This document shows positions 5,740 to 13,427 of a stretch of 13,427 bases of DNA, one piece after another (position 1 is the stretch's first letter; each line of letters begins with the position of its first letter). Both the position numbers and the translations under genes were made by a program. Source of the stretch: CAYQQQ01 sp964420125 (GTDB lineage Bacteria > Actinomycetota > Acidimicrobiia > Acidimicrobiales > Microtrichaceae); contig CAYQQQ010000043.1 in assembly GCA_964420125.1 (NCBI GenBank), positions 1 through 13,427 of the forward strand, written 5' to 3'. The notes beneath the pieces were generated by a model. It had not been told where the DNA came from and made no database searches. It was given only the letters and a program-made list of their open reading frames with translations.

Positions 5740-7579
5740 CGCCACCAACCTCGACGGTCTCCGAGGCACCGGTTCTATCAGAGGGATCGTGTGCACGATC
5801 GGACGGCGGCTCCTCGCCTGGCTCCGTTCCGGTTCCGAGGTGTGACCGGGCATGCGCCACCGCGTCGTCGAGGCGGTCGAAGACGTGGCGCTCACTCGCC
5901 AGCTGATCGAGAGCACCGACCGCGGACAGCGTCCGGAGGTGCTCGGGCCGGGGGCCCTTGAGCAGCACGGTGATGCCCCGGGACTCCAGCTCCGACACGA
6001 TCGCCCCCAACGCCTGGGCGCCGGTGGCGTCGAGGACCTGCAGATGGGGGAGTCGCAGGATGACGACCTTCACGTCGGCGATGCCGGTCAACTCGGTGAG
6101 GAAGCGCTGGGCCGCGCCGAAGAAGAGCGCGCCGTCGAGGCGGTACGCGACGATGCGCTCTGCGAGCAGCTCCGCCTCCTCTGCCGCATCGATCACCTCA
6201 CCGCCGTCACCTCGCACCAGCGTGACGGGTCGCGAGTACGGCCCGAGGTCGAGCTCGACGCGCTCCTCGGCGGCGCTGGCGGACCGCGCCACGCTCCGCA
6301 GGGCGAGCAGGGCAGCGACGACGATGCCGATCTCGACCGCCACGATGAGGTCGAACACCACCGTCGCCACCGCGGTGACCACCAGCACCACCGCGTCCGA
6401 ACGAGTCGAGCGCACCACTGCGCGGACGTTGCGGACCTCCACCATGCGTGCCGCGGTCACCATGAGCACCCCTGCCAGGGCGGCCAACGGGATCTCAGCC
6501 ACCACCGACCCCGCCAGGTACACCACGAGGACCAGCACCAAGGAGTGCACGATGGCCGACACCCGGGTGCGCGCTCCGGCCCGCACGTTCACCGCAGTCC
6601 GGGCGATGGCGCCGGTGGCCGGCATGCCCCCGAACAACGGGGATGCGAGGTTGGCCAGCCCCTGACCGAACAGCTCACGATCAGGGTCGTGCCGGCCGGC
6701 GTCGGACATCCCGTCGGCGACCTTCGCTGAGAGGAGGCTCTCCAGAGCACCCAGCAGGGCGACTGCCAAGGCCGCGGGGAACAGCTGGCTGAGCGTGCCG
6801 AGGGGGACCGAGGGGAGCTCGGGCATGGGGAGGGCGCCCGGCAACGATCCGATCCGCGCCACGTCCAGAGAGGCGAGTTGCGCAACCGCCGTGGCGCACA
6901 CCACGGCCAGCAGCGATGCCGGCAACGACCTGTGCACCTTCGGGGCACCGACCATGACGACGACGACGATGGCCACCATGCCCAACGCGGCGAGGTCGAT
7001 CGAACCGACGGAATCGAGGATCGCCTGGCCGGCGACCACCGCGGTGTTCTCGCCGTCCGGGCGGGCGACGCCCAGCGCAGCGGGCACCTGCTGGAGGAAG
7101 ACGATCACGGCGATGCCGACGGTGAACCCCTCGATCACGGGCCACGGCATGTAGGCCAGGTACCGGCCCACCCGGGCGAAGGACGCCGCCACGATCAGCA
7201 CCCCGGCCATCAGTCCGACGACGAACACGGCGTCGGCGCCGAAGCGGGCCACCACGGGCACCAGCACCACGGTCATCGCCCCGGTCGGTCCGGACACCTG
7301 GACGTTGGAGCCGCCGAGGATCCCGGCCACCAGCCCGGCCACGATGGCGGTCATCAGCCCGACGTCGGCTCCGAGGCCCGTCGTGATCCCGAAGGCCAAC
7401 GCCAGCGGCAGGGCGACCACCCCGACGGTGATGCCGGCGATGACATCGGTGCGCCACGACGCATGCAGGCCCGAGTAGTCGCTGCGCCGCGGGAGCAACC
7501 TCACCAGATCGGCCAGGGGAGGACGCGAGTCGGGACGAGAACGATTCGCCGAAGCGGCACCGGATGGCTTCTGGGACAA
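5708..7579 (-). CDS. SulP/SLC26-family anion transporter with STAS domain
   Basis: A 623-aa protein. The membrane domain spans about 45-430 and contains the family signatures VGVVALPLALAFGITTGL (52-69), VSGPTGAMTVVLVP (95-108), MPWPVIEGFTVGIAVIVFLQQ (144-164), DRELFGQGLANLASPLFGGM (300-319) and PATGAIARTAVNVRAGA (320-336). A cytoplasmic STAS domain follows at about 478-580, with LRLPHLQVLDATGAQALGAI around the phospho-acceptor-like DATG. The acidic/Ser-rich tail (about 585-623) is disordered. SulP proteins are inner-membrane secondary transporters for sulfate, bicarbonate or dicarboxylates; the substrate cannot be told here, and no carbonic anhydrase or sulfur-assimilation gene is nearby. The start is TTG at 7579, with GGAG at a suitable distance upstream. 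Its 3' end overlaps the arsR-like gene. Confidence 0.92.
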   Translation of the reverse strand: MSQKPSGAASANRSRPDSRPPLADLVRLLPRRSDYSGLHASWRTDVIAGITVGVVALPLALAFGITTGLGADVGLMTAIVAGLVAGILGGSNVQVSGPTGAMTVVLVPVVARFGADAVFVVGLMAGVLIVAASFARVGRYLAYMPWPVIEGFTVGIAVIVFLQQVPAALGVARPDGENTAVVAGQAILDSVGSIDLAALGMVAIVVVVMVGAPKVHRSLPASLLAVVCATAVAQLASLDVARIGSLPGALPMPELPSVPLGTLSQLFPAALAVALLGALESLLSAKVADGMSDAGRHDPDRELFGQGLANLASPLFGGMPATGAIARTAVNVRAGARTRVSAIVHSLVLVLVVYLAGSVVAEIPLAALAGVLMVTAARMVEVRNVRAVVRSTRSDAVVLVVTAVATVVFDLIVAVEIGIVVAALLALRSVARSASAAEERVELDLGPYSRPVTLVRGDGGEVIDAAEEAELLAERIVAYRLDGALFFGAAQRFLTELTGIADVKVVILRLPHLQVLDATGAQALGAIVSELESRGITVLLKGPRPEHLRTLSAVGALDQLASERHVFDRLDDAVAHARSHLGTGTEPGEEPPSDRAHDPSDRTGASETVEVGGDDATHLPSQS

Positions 7580-7599
7580 CAGGACTCCGGGATCGGCGG

Positions 7600-7627
7600 A
7601 TACAAGAACATTCGCATGTTGTCATAT
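7600..7627. promoter_or_regulatory. Candidate ArsR operator and SulP promoter region
   Basis: An imperfect inverted repeat is centred between 7613 and 7614. The inner arms AACAT (7607-7611) and ATGTT (7616-7620) are perfect across TCGC. The outer arms ATA (7600-7602) and TAT (7625-7627) also match, so 9 of 12 arm positions pair. This AT-rich island sits in GC-rich DNA between the divergent SulP and oxidoreductase genes, 21 bp upstream of the SulP TTG start. On the minus strand, ATGACA (7620-7625) is a 5/6 match to a -35. A TGTATC-like -10 follows at suboptimal spacing. A dimeric repressor such as ArsR bound here would block this promoter. Operator identity is inferred. Confidence 0.5.
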
Positions 7628-7703
7628 AGATGAAGGGTCCAGGAAGCTCGCCCCCCGCGTGGACGGCCTCAGCTCGCCGGGGGTTCTGTGAGAGGCTGGC
7701 CGG

Positions 7704-9163
7704 ATGGCCGAAGACCGCGAGATCGTCGTCATCGGAGCAGGACCTGCCGGGTTGACGGCGGCCTACGAGCTCGCCAAGCGAGGGACCGTCAGCACCGTGG
7801 TCGAGTCCGACACCGTGGTGGGTGGGATCAGCCGGACCGCCCAGGCCGGAGGGTGGCGATTCGACATCGGCGGACACCGGTTCTTCACCAAGGTGCAGCC
7901 CGTGGAGGACCTCTGGTTCGAGATCCTCGGCCCGGAGGACTTCCTCACCCGGCCCCGGCTCAGCCGCATCTACTACCGGGGCAAGTTCTACGACTACCCG
8001 ATCTCGGCGATGAACGCCCTGCGGAACCTCGGCTTCCTCGAGGCGGTCAGGTGCGTGCTCTCCTACGTGTGGGCCAGGATCCGTCCGCCCAAGGACACGA
8101 CCACCCTCGAAGGCTTCGTCGTCTCTCGATTCGGATGGCGGCTCTACGGCCACTTCTTCAAGACCCAGAGCGAGAAGGTGTGGGGGGTTCCCTGCACGGA
8201 GATCCAGGCGGACTGGGGGGCGCAGCGCATCAAGAACCTCTCTCTGCTGCGTGCGGCCTGGGAGGCGCTCAAGCCGAAGCGGCTGCGGTCGAGGACCTCC
8301 AAGTCGAAGCAGGTGACCAGCCTGATCGAGGAGTTCAACTACCCGAAGTACGGGCCCGGGATGATGTGGGAGCGCTGCGCCGAGATCGTCACCGAGGCTG
8401 GCTGCACCCTCGAGCTGGTGCCGAGGTCGTCGGGATCGAGCACGCAGACGGGCGCGCCGTGGCGGTGCTGGCACGGCGCGAGGGCGAGGAGGAACGCCAC
8501 CCCTGCACAGAGGTGATCTCGTCGATGCCCATCGGGGCGCTCGTGCGGGCCATGGATCCTCCGCCACCGGAGGAGGTGCTCAAGGCAGCCGACGCCCTCC
8601 GCTACCGGGACTTCATCACCGTGGCCCTGGTGGTCCCCGAGGAGGTGGGCTTCCCCGACAACTGGATCTACGTGAACGATGCCGCCGTCGAGGTGGGCCG
8701 GATCCAGAACTTCGGCCGGTGGTCGCCGTACCTCGTCAAGGACGGTCGGACCTGCCTCGGCTTGGAGTACTTCGTGTGGGAGGGCGGACACCTCTGGATG
8801 CGGGCCGACGCGGACCTCATCGACCAGGCCACCCGCGAACTGCACGAGATCGGCTTGCTCCCGGACACGTCGGTGGTCTCGGAGGCGTTCGTGGTGCGGA
8901 TGCCCAAGGCCTACCCGATGTACGACGCCGACTACCGGGCCAACGTGGAGAGGTTGGCCGCGTGGCTCCAGGAGCATGCCGCCAACGTGCACCCGGTGGG
9001 CCGCAACGGGATGCACCGCTACAACAACCAGGACCACTCCATGCTCACGGCGATGCTGTCGGTCGAGAACATCTTCGGCGCGGAGCACGACGTGTGGAAC
9101 GTGAACGTCGAGCAGGAGTACCACGAGGAGAAGGTCGCGGCTCGCCCGCACCCGAACCAGTAG
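7704..9163 (+). CDS. FAD/NAD(P)-dependent amine-oxidase-like (protoporphyrinogen oxidase/UGM-like) oxidoreductase, frameshifted
   Basis: About 486 aa if one base is restored. The N-terminal part shows the FAD Rossmann motif IVVIGAGPAGLTAAYELAKRG (7-27), the acidic Glu of VVES and the GGISRT and FDIGGHRFFTK segments. This frame runs to about residue 238 (GCTLEL) and then becomes junk ending at 8516. The second frame continues GAEVVGIEHADG and ends in the conserved FAD-site segment PVGRNGMHRYNNQDHSM (about 8993-9044) and NVNVEQEYHEE. Inserting one G into the GG at 8417-8418 fuses both parts exactly. The enzyme class (COG1232-like flavoproteins related to UDP-galactopyranose mutase) oxidises or isomerises sugars, amines or carotenoid-like substrates; I cannot name its substrate. 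The start is ATG with AGAGG at 7691-7695. The divergent neighbour is SulP. Confidence 0.85.
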
Positions 9164-9214
9164 CGCGCTCGGAGTCGAGCAGGGCGAGCGCTCCCATCGA
9201 CGTCGGTCTCGACC

Positions 9215-9262
9215 TTCTGTTCTGCCAGAGGTGCCGCCATCGACAACCTCTGCAGAACAGAA
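9215..9262 (+). terminator. Long hairpin downstream of the oxidoreductase
   Basis: The left arm TTCTGTTCTGCCAGAGGT (9215-9232) pairs with ACCTCTGCAGAACAGAA (9246-9262). That gives 17 base pairs with a single bulged C and a 13-nt loop. It begins 51 bases after the oxidoreductase stop. No T tract follows, so it would be an I-shaped terminator, if it is a terminator at all. A partial third copy of the arm (GGCAGAAC) lies at 9286-9293. It could instead be a protein-binding palindrome or an mRNA structure of the 5' region of the next gene. Confidence 0.45.
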
Positions 9263-9416
9263 CCGGCATCGTGGTGCGCGTCGTGGCAGAACTTTGACTT
9301 GCGGGCGAGCGATGCGCGCGAGGCATACTTGGACGTTCGCGCCAGGCTGTGGATGCGACGAGATGACCGGCGGCCGAGCTGTGCCGTTCCGGTCCGGGCG
9401 ATGAGGGGGCACTGCG

Positions 9417-12020
9417 ATGCGTCACAAGATGACGGCTGCGATCGGCGCTATCGGGGCACTCGTCCTGGTCGCGGTGGCATGCACGACGGCGGTCGCTCCA
9501 CCGACGCCCCCTGCGAACGCGGCACCGGTCGCGGTGATCCAGGCGGAGCCCCTGGCGGGGCTCGCTCCGCTCGACGTCGTCCTCTCGGGGCTGACGAGCA
9601 CCGACTCGGACGGCCGGGTCGTCGGCTACGCCTGGAGCTTCGGCGACGGCGGCACCTCGACCGACTCGGACGCGATCCACAGGTACGAGAACCCGGGCTC
9701 CTACACGGCCCGCCTCATCGTCACCGACGACGACGGGGCGAGCTCGACGCCGGTCACGATCTCGATCGAGGTGTCGTTCGACTTCGCTCCGATCGTGCTC
9801 GTCGACGACGACGGCGCCGACGACGCCTCCTGCGGCACGCCGGCGGCGCCCTGCGCCTCGATCGCCCATGGGCTGTCCCGCGCCGCGTCGGACTCGAAGC
9901 ACCAGGTGTGGGTGGCCGAGGGTTCGTATGCCGCCTTCGAGGTCGTCGAGGGCATCGACGTTCGCGGCGGCTACGAGGCCGACTTCTCCGGACCGGGGGA
10001 TCCCTCGGTCGTCGACGGCGCGTTCAACGCCGATGCCGGCGTGTCGGCCGCGATCGTCGCGGTCGACGTGGACGACACCACCATCGAAGGGCTCACCCTC
10101 GTCGGGACCGACGAGTCCCAGACCGGCCGGACCGCGCTCGCCGCGTACGTCGGCGGCACGGGCAGCGGCCTGGCGCTGGACAACCTGACGCTGACCGGCG
10201 GACAGCACGGCGCCGCGGCCACGGCCCTGCTGGTCGACGGCGACACCGACGTGTCGCTGTCCGCACCGACGATCACGGCTGGCGACGCAGCCGGAGCCGG
10301 CAACAGCTCGTATGGCATCCGCGCCATCAACGGTGCGACGCTCACCGTGGACGGCGGCACGGTCGCGGGGGGCTACGGCGCCCTCGGCGCCGCTGGTGGT
10401 GATGCGCCCGCGGCTCCCGCAACCGCCGGCAACGGCGGCAACGGGGGCAACGGCAGCTTCGGCTCCCGCGGCGCGTCCGGATCCGGGGCGGCCGGGACTG
10501 CGCCGCGCAACGGCGGCGGCGGCGGCCGCGGCGGCAGCTTCACCGGCGCCGGCGAAGCCGGCAGCGCCGGTGGCGGTGGCGCCGCTGGCGGTGCCGGTGG
10601 CTGCGGCAGCTCGTTCGGTGAGTGCGACTACCACGCCCGAGGTGGCAACGGCGGCGGCGGCGGTGCGGCCGGTGCCGGCGGCGCCGGCGCGTCGAACACG
10701 TTCACCGCCGGCGCGACGTTCGCCGGCGCGAGCGGCGGCGCTGGAGCGGCCGGCTCGATCGGCGCCGGCGGCGGCGGCGGGGGCGGCGGCAAGACGGCCT
10801 CCACCTGGGGCGGCGGTGGTGGCGGCGGCGGCGCCGGCGGCACCGGAGGCTTCGGAGCGACGGTCGGGGGTGGTGGCGGCGGCGGCTCCTTCGGCGTGTA
10901 CGCCCACAACTCCACGGTCGAGCTGAACGGCACGGTCGTCAGCGCCGGTGTCGGCGGACGAGGTGGCATCGGCCAGCGCGGCGGCACCGGCGGAACCGGC
11001 GGCAACGGCGGCAACGGCGGCAACAAGTCCTGCTGCGAAGGCGGCGGTGGTGGCGGCGGTGGTGGCGGCGGTGGCGGCGGCGCCGGCGGCGGCGGCGGTG
11101 GTGGCGCCGGTGGCCCGTCCATCGCGGTGCTCCACAGCGGCTCCGGCACCTTGACCGTCAACACGGCCTCCTTGGGCGCACCGACCACGGCTGCCGGTGG
11201 CGGCACCGGTGGTCCCGGTGGCGTCGAGGGTGCCCCGGGCATCGGCGGCCTGCCAGGCGACGCCGGGCTCCTGGCCCCCATCTTCGGCGGAACCGACGCC
11301 CCCACCGTGGGCAACGGCGGCGACTCCGGCGCGGCCGGATCGACCGGCCAGGTCGGTGCGACCGGTGTGATCTTCGGTAGCTGGGACAACGGTACGACCA
11401 CGGCACCCCAGTTCGAGGGGACGCCGACGACCACCACGACCACGACGCCGCCCCCGGCGGAGCCGGTGTACACGCCGGTGTCCATGAGCTGCCTGACCTC
11501 GGCGGCCGGCCAGTCGAGCTACGACACCAACAACACAGGCGCGACGGTGCTCGCCCCGCACTCGGTGGCAGCGGGCAGCGACTTCGTGGTCGAGATCACG
11601 CCCGACCCCGTGCAGGTCCCGACCTCCGGTGGCGGCTACAACATCGGCAGCCTCACCAACCTCAAGGTGTCGCTGGCGGTGCCGGCCGGCGCCACCTACG
11701 TCAGCGCGGTGATCTCCGGCGGCAGCAACCTCGGCAGCGGCACCCCGACGGTGAGCCAGTCCGGCGGCAAGGTGACCCTGAACGTCCCGGGTCCGCTGGC
11801 GCCGGGTTCCACGGCCGTCCTGCCCAAGCTCGCCGTCACCTTCATGGCGACGGGTGGACCGGGCACGCTGATCGAGAGCAAGTTCGCGGGCACCTCGTAC
11901 AGCAACCCCGGGCTCACCTTCACGGTGAGCGTGACCGGCACACCGATCGGCACCATCACCGCGGTCTCGAACTGCTACGCCCAGCCCAACCCGATCCTCG
12001 CCACCACCGAGGTGCGCTGA
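9417..12020 (+). CDS. Secreted PKD / beta-helix lipoprotein with giant Gly-rich loops
   Basis: An 867-aa protein from ATG with AGGGGG seven bases upstream. Residues 1-22 form a signal peptide with a candidate lipobox (AVAC, Cys22). A PKD domain follows (about 36-119; YAWSFGDGGTS, HRYENPGSYTARLIVTDDDG), then a right-handed beta-helix start (about 125-320; CGTPAAPCASIAHGL, VWVAEGSY, VRGGYEADFSG). Rung-like units recur at about 299-320, 491-514, 568-590 and 648-655, separated by Gly/Ala/Asn-rich inserts (about 325-490, 511-566, 590-647) of GGNGG and GGAGG type. A Thr/Pro linker follows (669-684), then a C-terminal beta-rich domain (685-860) with Cys692 and Cys853 at its ends. Other Cys pairs are 139/146, 396/403 and 539/540. 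It probably acts at the cell surface in adhesion or matrix binding. There is no sortase motif and no catalytic residues that I can identify. Confidence 0.88.
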   Translation: MRHKMTAAIGAIGALVLVAVACTTAVAPPTPPANAAPVAVIQAEPLAGLAPLDVVLSGLTSTDSDGRVVGYAWSFGDGGTSTDSDAIHRYENPGSYTARLIVTDDDGASSTPVTISIEVSFDFAPIVLVDDDGADDASCGTPAAPCASIAHGLSRAASDSKHQVWVAEGSYAAFEVVEGIDVRGGYEADFSGPGDPSVVDGAFNADAGVSAAIVAVDVDDTTIEGLTLVGTDESQTGRTALAAYVGGTGSGLALDNLTLTGGQHGAAATALLVDGDTDVSLSAPTITAGDAAGAGNSSYGIRAINGATLTVDGGTVAGGYGALGAAGGDAPAAPATAGNGGNGGNGSFGSRGASGSGAAGTAPRNGGGGGRGGSFTGAGEAGSAGGGGAAGGAGGCGSSFGECDYHARGGNGGGGGAAGAGGAGASNTFTAGATFAGASGGAGAAGSIGAGGGGGGGGKTASTWGGGGGGGGAGGTGGFGATVGGGGGGGSFGVYAHNSTVELNGTVVSAGVGGRGGIGQRGGTGGTGGNGGNGGNKSCCEGGGGGGGGGGGGGGAGGGGGGGAGGPSIAVLHSGSGTLTVNTASLGAPTTAAGGGTGGPGGVEGAPGIGGLPGDAGLLAPIFGGTDAPTVGNGGDSGAAGSTGQVGATGVIFGSWDNGTTTAPQFEGTPTTTTTTTPPPAEPVYTPVSMSCLTSAAGQSSYDTNNTGATVLAPHSVAAGSDFVVEITPDPVQVPTSGGGYNIGSLTNLKVSLAVPAGATYVSAVISGGSNLGSGTPTVSQSGGKVTLNVPGPLAPGSTAVLPKLAVTFMATGGPGTLIESKFAGTSYSNPGLTFTVSVTGTPIGTITAVSNCYAQPNPILATTEVR

Positions 12021-12035
12021 GCTGCAGGGCCCGAT

Positions 12036-12082
12036 GAACCGAGCCTCTTCGGGCGGAGCACCCGCCTGAGGGGGCTCGGTTC
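12036..12082. terminator. Strong hairpin between convergent genes, probable bidirectional terminator
   Basis: A perfect 10-bp stem, GAACCGAGCC at 12036-12045 with GGCTCGGTTC at 12073-12082, encloses a smaller GGCGG/CCGCC hairpin. It lies 15 bases after the surface protein stop and 47 bases beyond the stop of the convergent kinase gene. No U tract follows on either strand, which is common for terminators in high-GC actinobacteria. Confidence 0.75.
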
Positions 12083-12129
12083 GCGTCCGACACCGATGTG
12101 CTGCGCACACGACCGAGGCCCGAGACCAC

Positions 12130-13427
12130 TCACAGCGGTGTCGGGGGGGCGAGCTCGAACCCGACGACAAGCCCACCGCCGTCGCGGGGCCGGGCCCACA
12201 CGGTGCCCCCATGACGTTCGATGACCTGCTGGACGATCGCCAATCCGAGTCCGGAGCCCGGTCGGCCCCGCGCTTCGGGTGTGCGGTAGAAGCGCTCGAA
12301 GATCCGATCGACCAGCTCCTCCGGGATGCCCGGTCCACGGTCGAGCACCTCGACCGTGGACCGCCCGACGCGCACCTCGATCGGTGAGGTCGCCGGGCTG
12401 TACTTCACCGCGTTGTCCACGAGGTTGGCGATGGCGCGCTCGATCATGACGGGTCTGGCCACGACGAGACCTTCGCTCTCGACGACGAGGGTGATCACGC
12501 GACCAGACCTCCGCCGGACCCGGTCTGCCACGGCGGTGGCCAGTTCGGCCAGGTCGACCAGCTGGACGGGCTCGTCACTCGACCTGTCGGTCGCGAGCTC
12601 GACGAGCTCGGTCACGAGGTGGGTGAGCTCGTCGACGTCGCATCGAACTGCGGACACGACCTCCGGTCTGTCATCCGGCGACAGCTCACCGTAGCGATCG
12701 AGGAGGTCGAGGTTCGTCGTCAGACTCGTCAGCGGCGTGCGCATCTCGTGGCTCGCATCGCTCACCAGACGTTGCTGTTGCGTTCGCGACGACGCGAGCG
12801 ACTGCACCATCTCATCGATGCTGGTCGCGAGATCTCGAACCTCTCCGGATCCATCGACGACGAGCGGAGTCGTGAGGTCGCCGGTCCTCGAGATCGAACG
12901 GGCTGCGTCGCGGAGGCGGATGAGCGGTCGAACGAGCCTCCGAGCGACGAACCAGCCGACCACGCCGGCAAGGCAGCTCACAGCAGCCACCATCGCCACG
13001 AGGCGCTGGCGCAGCTCACCGAGGACCTCGAGCTGGTCGCCCGGATCGCGGGCAACCATCAGGGTGCCGCCGCCGTGGAACGCGGTGGTGGCGATCCGTA
13101 GGTCACGACCATCCACGCTCGCGTCGGACAGCGCGACCGCGCCCTGCGACGGAGCCGTCCTGGCGGGCAGGATCGGGCCGTCCGGAAGGCACACGTCGAT
13201 CGTTCCGCCCGGTCGGACGATCTGCGCCGCCTCGGCCGGTTCGATGAGTCCGTCAGGAGGACAGCCCTCCGTGGTGACCACCTCCGCATCGCGGTCGCCC
13301 TCCGACACAGCTGGCTGAGGGCCGCCACCCAGCTCGGTGGTGCGGGCGGACAGGGAACGATCGAAGGCTGAGCTGAGCCTGGATCCACCGATGAGGTGAG
13401 GTTGCGTATCCGCGGAAAGTGCCTCTC
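12130..13427 (-). CDS. Sensor histidine kinase, N-terminus outside the window
   Basis: 431 residues are visible, and the frame is open to the right edge (EALSADTQPHLIGGSRL at its start). The GTG at 13308 is internal, not the true start. Counting from the edge, an extracytoplasmic sensor part occupies about 1-137, a membrane helix about 141-161 (VAMVAAVSCLAGVVGWFVA) and a HAMP domain about 160-215. The HisKA H-box VSDASHEMRTPLTSL has the phospho-accepting His at about 226. The HATPase_c boxes follow: N box NLVDNAVKYSP (about 334-344), G1 DRGPGIP (362-368), F box FERFYR and G2 GSGLGLAIV (390-398). Architecture and order match MprB/BaeS-type kinases that pair with OmpR-family regulators. The first transmembrane helix and a probable response regulator gene should lie beyond the right edge. 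The signal is unknown. All catalytic motifs are intact. Confidence 0.93.
   Translation of the reverse strand, partial: EALSADTQPHLIGGSRLSSAFDRSLSARTTELGGGPQPAVSEGDRDAEVVTTEGCPPDGLIEPAEAAQIVRPGGTIDVCLPDGPILPARTAPSQGAVALSDASVDGRDLRIATTAFHGGGTLMVARDPGDQLEVLGELRQRLVAMVAAVSCLAGVVGWFVARRLVRPLIRLRDAARSISRTGDLTTPLVVDGSGEVRDLATSIDEMVQSLASSRTQQQRLVSDASHEMRTPLTSLTTNLDLLDRYGELSPDDRPEVVSAVRCDVDELTHLVTELVELATDRSSDEPVQLVDLAELATAVADRVRRRSGRVITLVVESEGLVVARPVMIERAIANLVDNAVKYSPATSPIEVRVGRSTVEVLDRGPGIPEELVDRIFERFYRTPEARGRPGSGLGLAIVQQVIERHGGTVWARPRDGGGLVVGFELAPPTPL

Noticed and set aside
6681..8567. A long minus-strand open frame across the SulP/oxidoreductase divergent region
   Set aside because: It reads antisense to the flavoprotein gene and out of frame with SulP; its content is Arg/Pro/Gly-rich.
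9294..9329. TTGACT (9294-9299) with CATACT (9324-9329) as a promoter of the surface protein gene
   Set aside because: The spacer is 24 bp, far from 17, so the two do not form a standard sigma-70 promoter. CATACT alone could still be a -10.
9045..12338. A 1097-codon open frame on the minus strand across the whole surface protein gene and beyond
   Set aside because: It is an antisense shadow of GGC/GCC-rich codons. It is Ala/Arg/Gly-rich without domains, covers three unrelated loci, and the plus-strand protein has a signal peptide and PKD domain.
13306..13308. GTG at 13308 as the start of the histidine kinase
   Set aside because: The frame stays open for 39 more codons to the window edge. A kinase of this architecture needs a first membrane helix that is missing downstream of this GTG, so the gene continues outside the window.

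Overview
This is a high-GC window, and nearly every real gene shows strong G/C bias at the third codon position. Several features point to an actinobacterium: a perfect mycobacterial-type SOS box on an HNH gene of the DUF222/13E12 family, a DUF6790-type membrane protein, and a TAGGAT -10 element placed for leaderless transcription. The class cannot be fixed from the sequence; a free-living Acidimicrobiia-like lineage is only a guess. The window is draft quality. It has a 10-N gap in homopolymer C tracts (3127-3136) and a single-base frameshift in an otherwise intact oxidoreductase gene (about 8417).

Layout from left to right: (1) 157-1385, minus strand, a two-gene operon with an ATGA overlap. 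It encodes a 118-aa coiled-coil/CxxC protein with an acidic five-copy octapeptide tail, then a 291-aa cysteine-rich protein of unclear function. (2) 1580-3335, minus strand, a DUF222/HNH endonuclease gene broken by the gap. Its promoter, LexA box and start codon overlap one another. (3) 3398-4675, minus strand, a nucleoside 2-deoxyribosyltransferase-like gene and a DUF6790-like membrane protein gene. (4) 4853-5380, plus strand, a small lipoprotein with an emfourin-like domain, meeting the next operon tail to tail with 2 bp between stops. (5) 5383-7579, minus strand, a SulP anion transporter and an ArsR-type regulator overlapping by 32 bp, with an inverted repeat in the promoter region that is a candidate operator. 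(6) 7704-9163, plus strand, an FAD/NAD(P)-dependent amine-oxidase-like enzyme, followed by a long hairpin. (7) 9417-12020, plus strand, an 867-aa lipoprotein-type surface protein with a PKD domain, beta-helix rungs with very long Gly-rich inserts, a Thr/Pro linker and a C-terminal domain framed by two cysteines. (8) A strong hairpin between convergent genes. (9) 12130 to the right edge, minus strand, a sensor histidine kinase whose N-terminus lies outside the window.

Most genes look like independent chromosomal loci rather than one pathway. Three units are internally coherent. The HNH gene appears to be an SOS-controlled, probably leaderless gene. The SulP-ArsR pair looks like an autoregulated transport operon. 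The CxxC coiled-coil/Cys-rich pair is an unrecognised translationally coupled two-gene system. I found no tRNA, rRNA, CRISPR array, insertion sequence or origin. No gene-free stretch exceeds 300 bases; the longest is 9164-9416.
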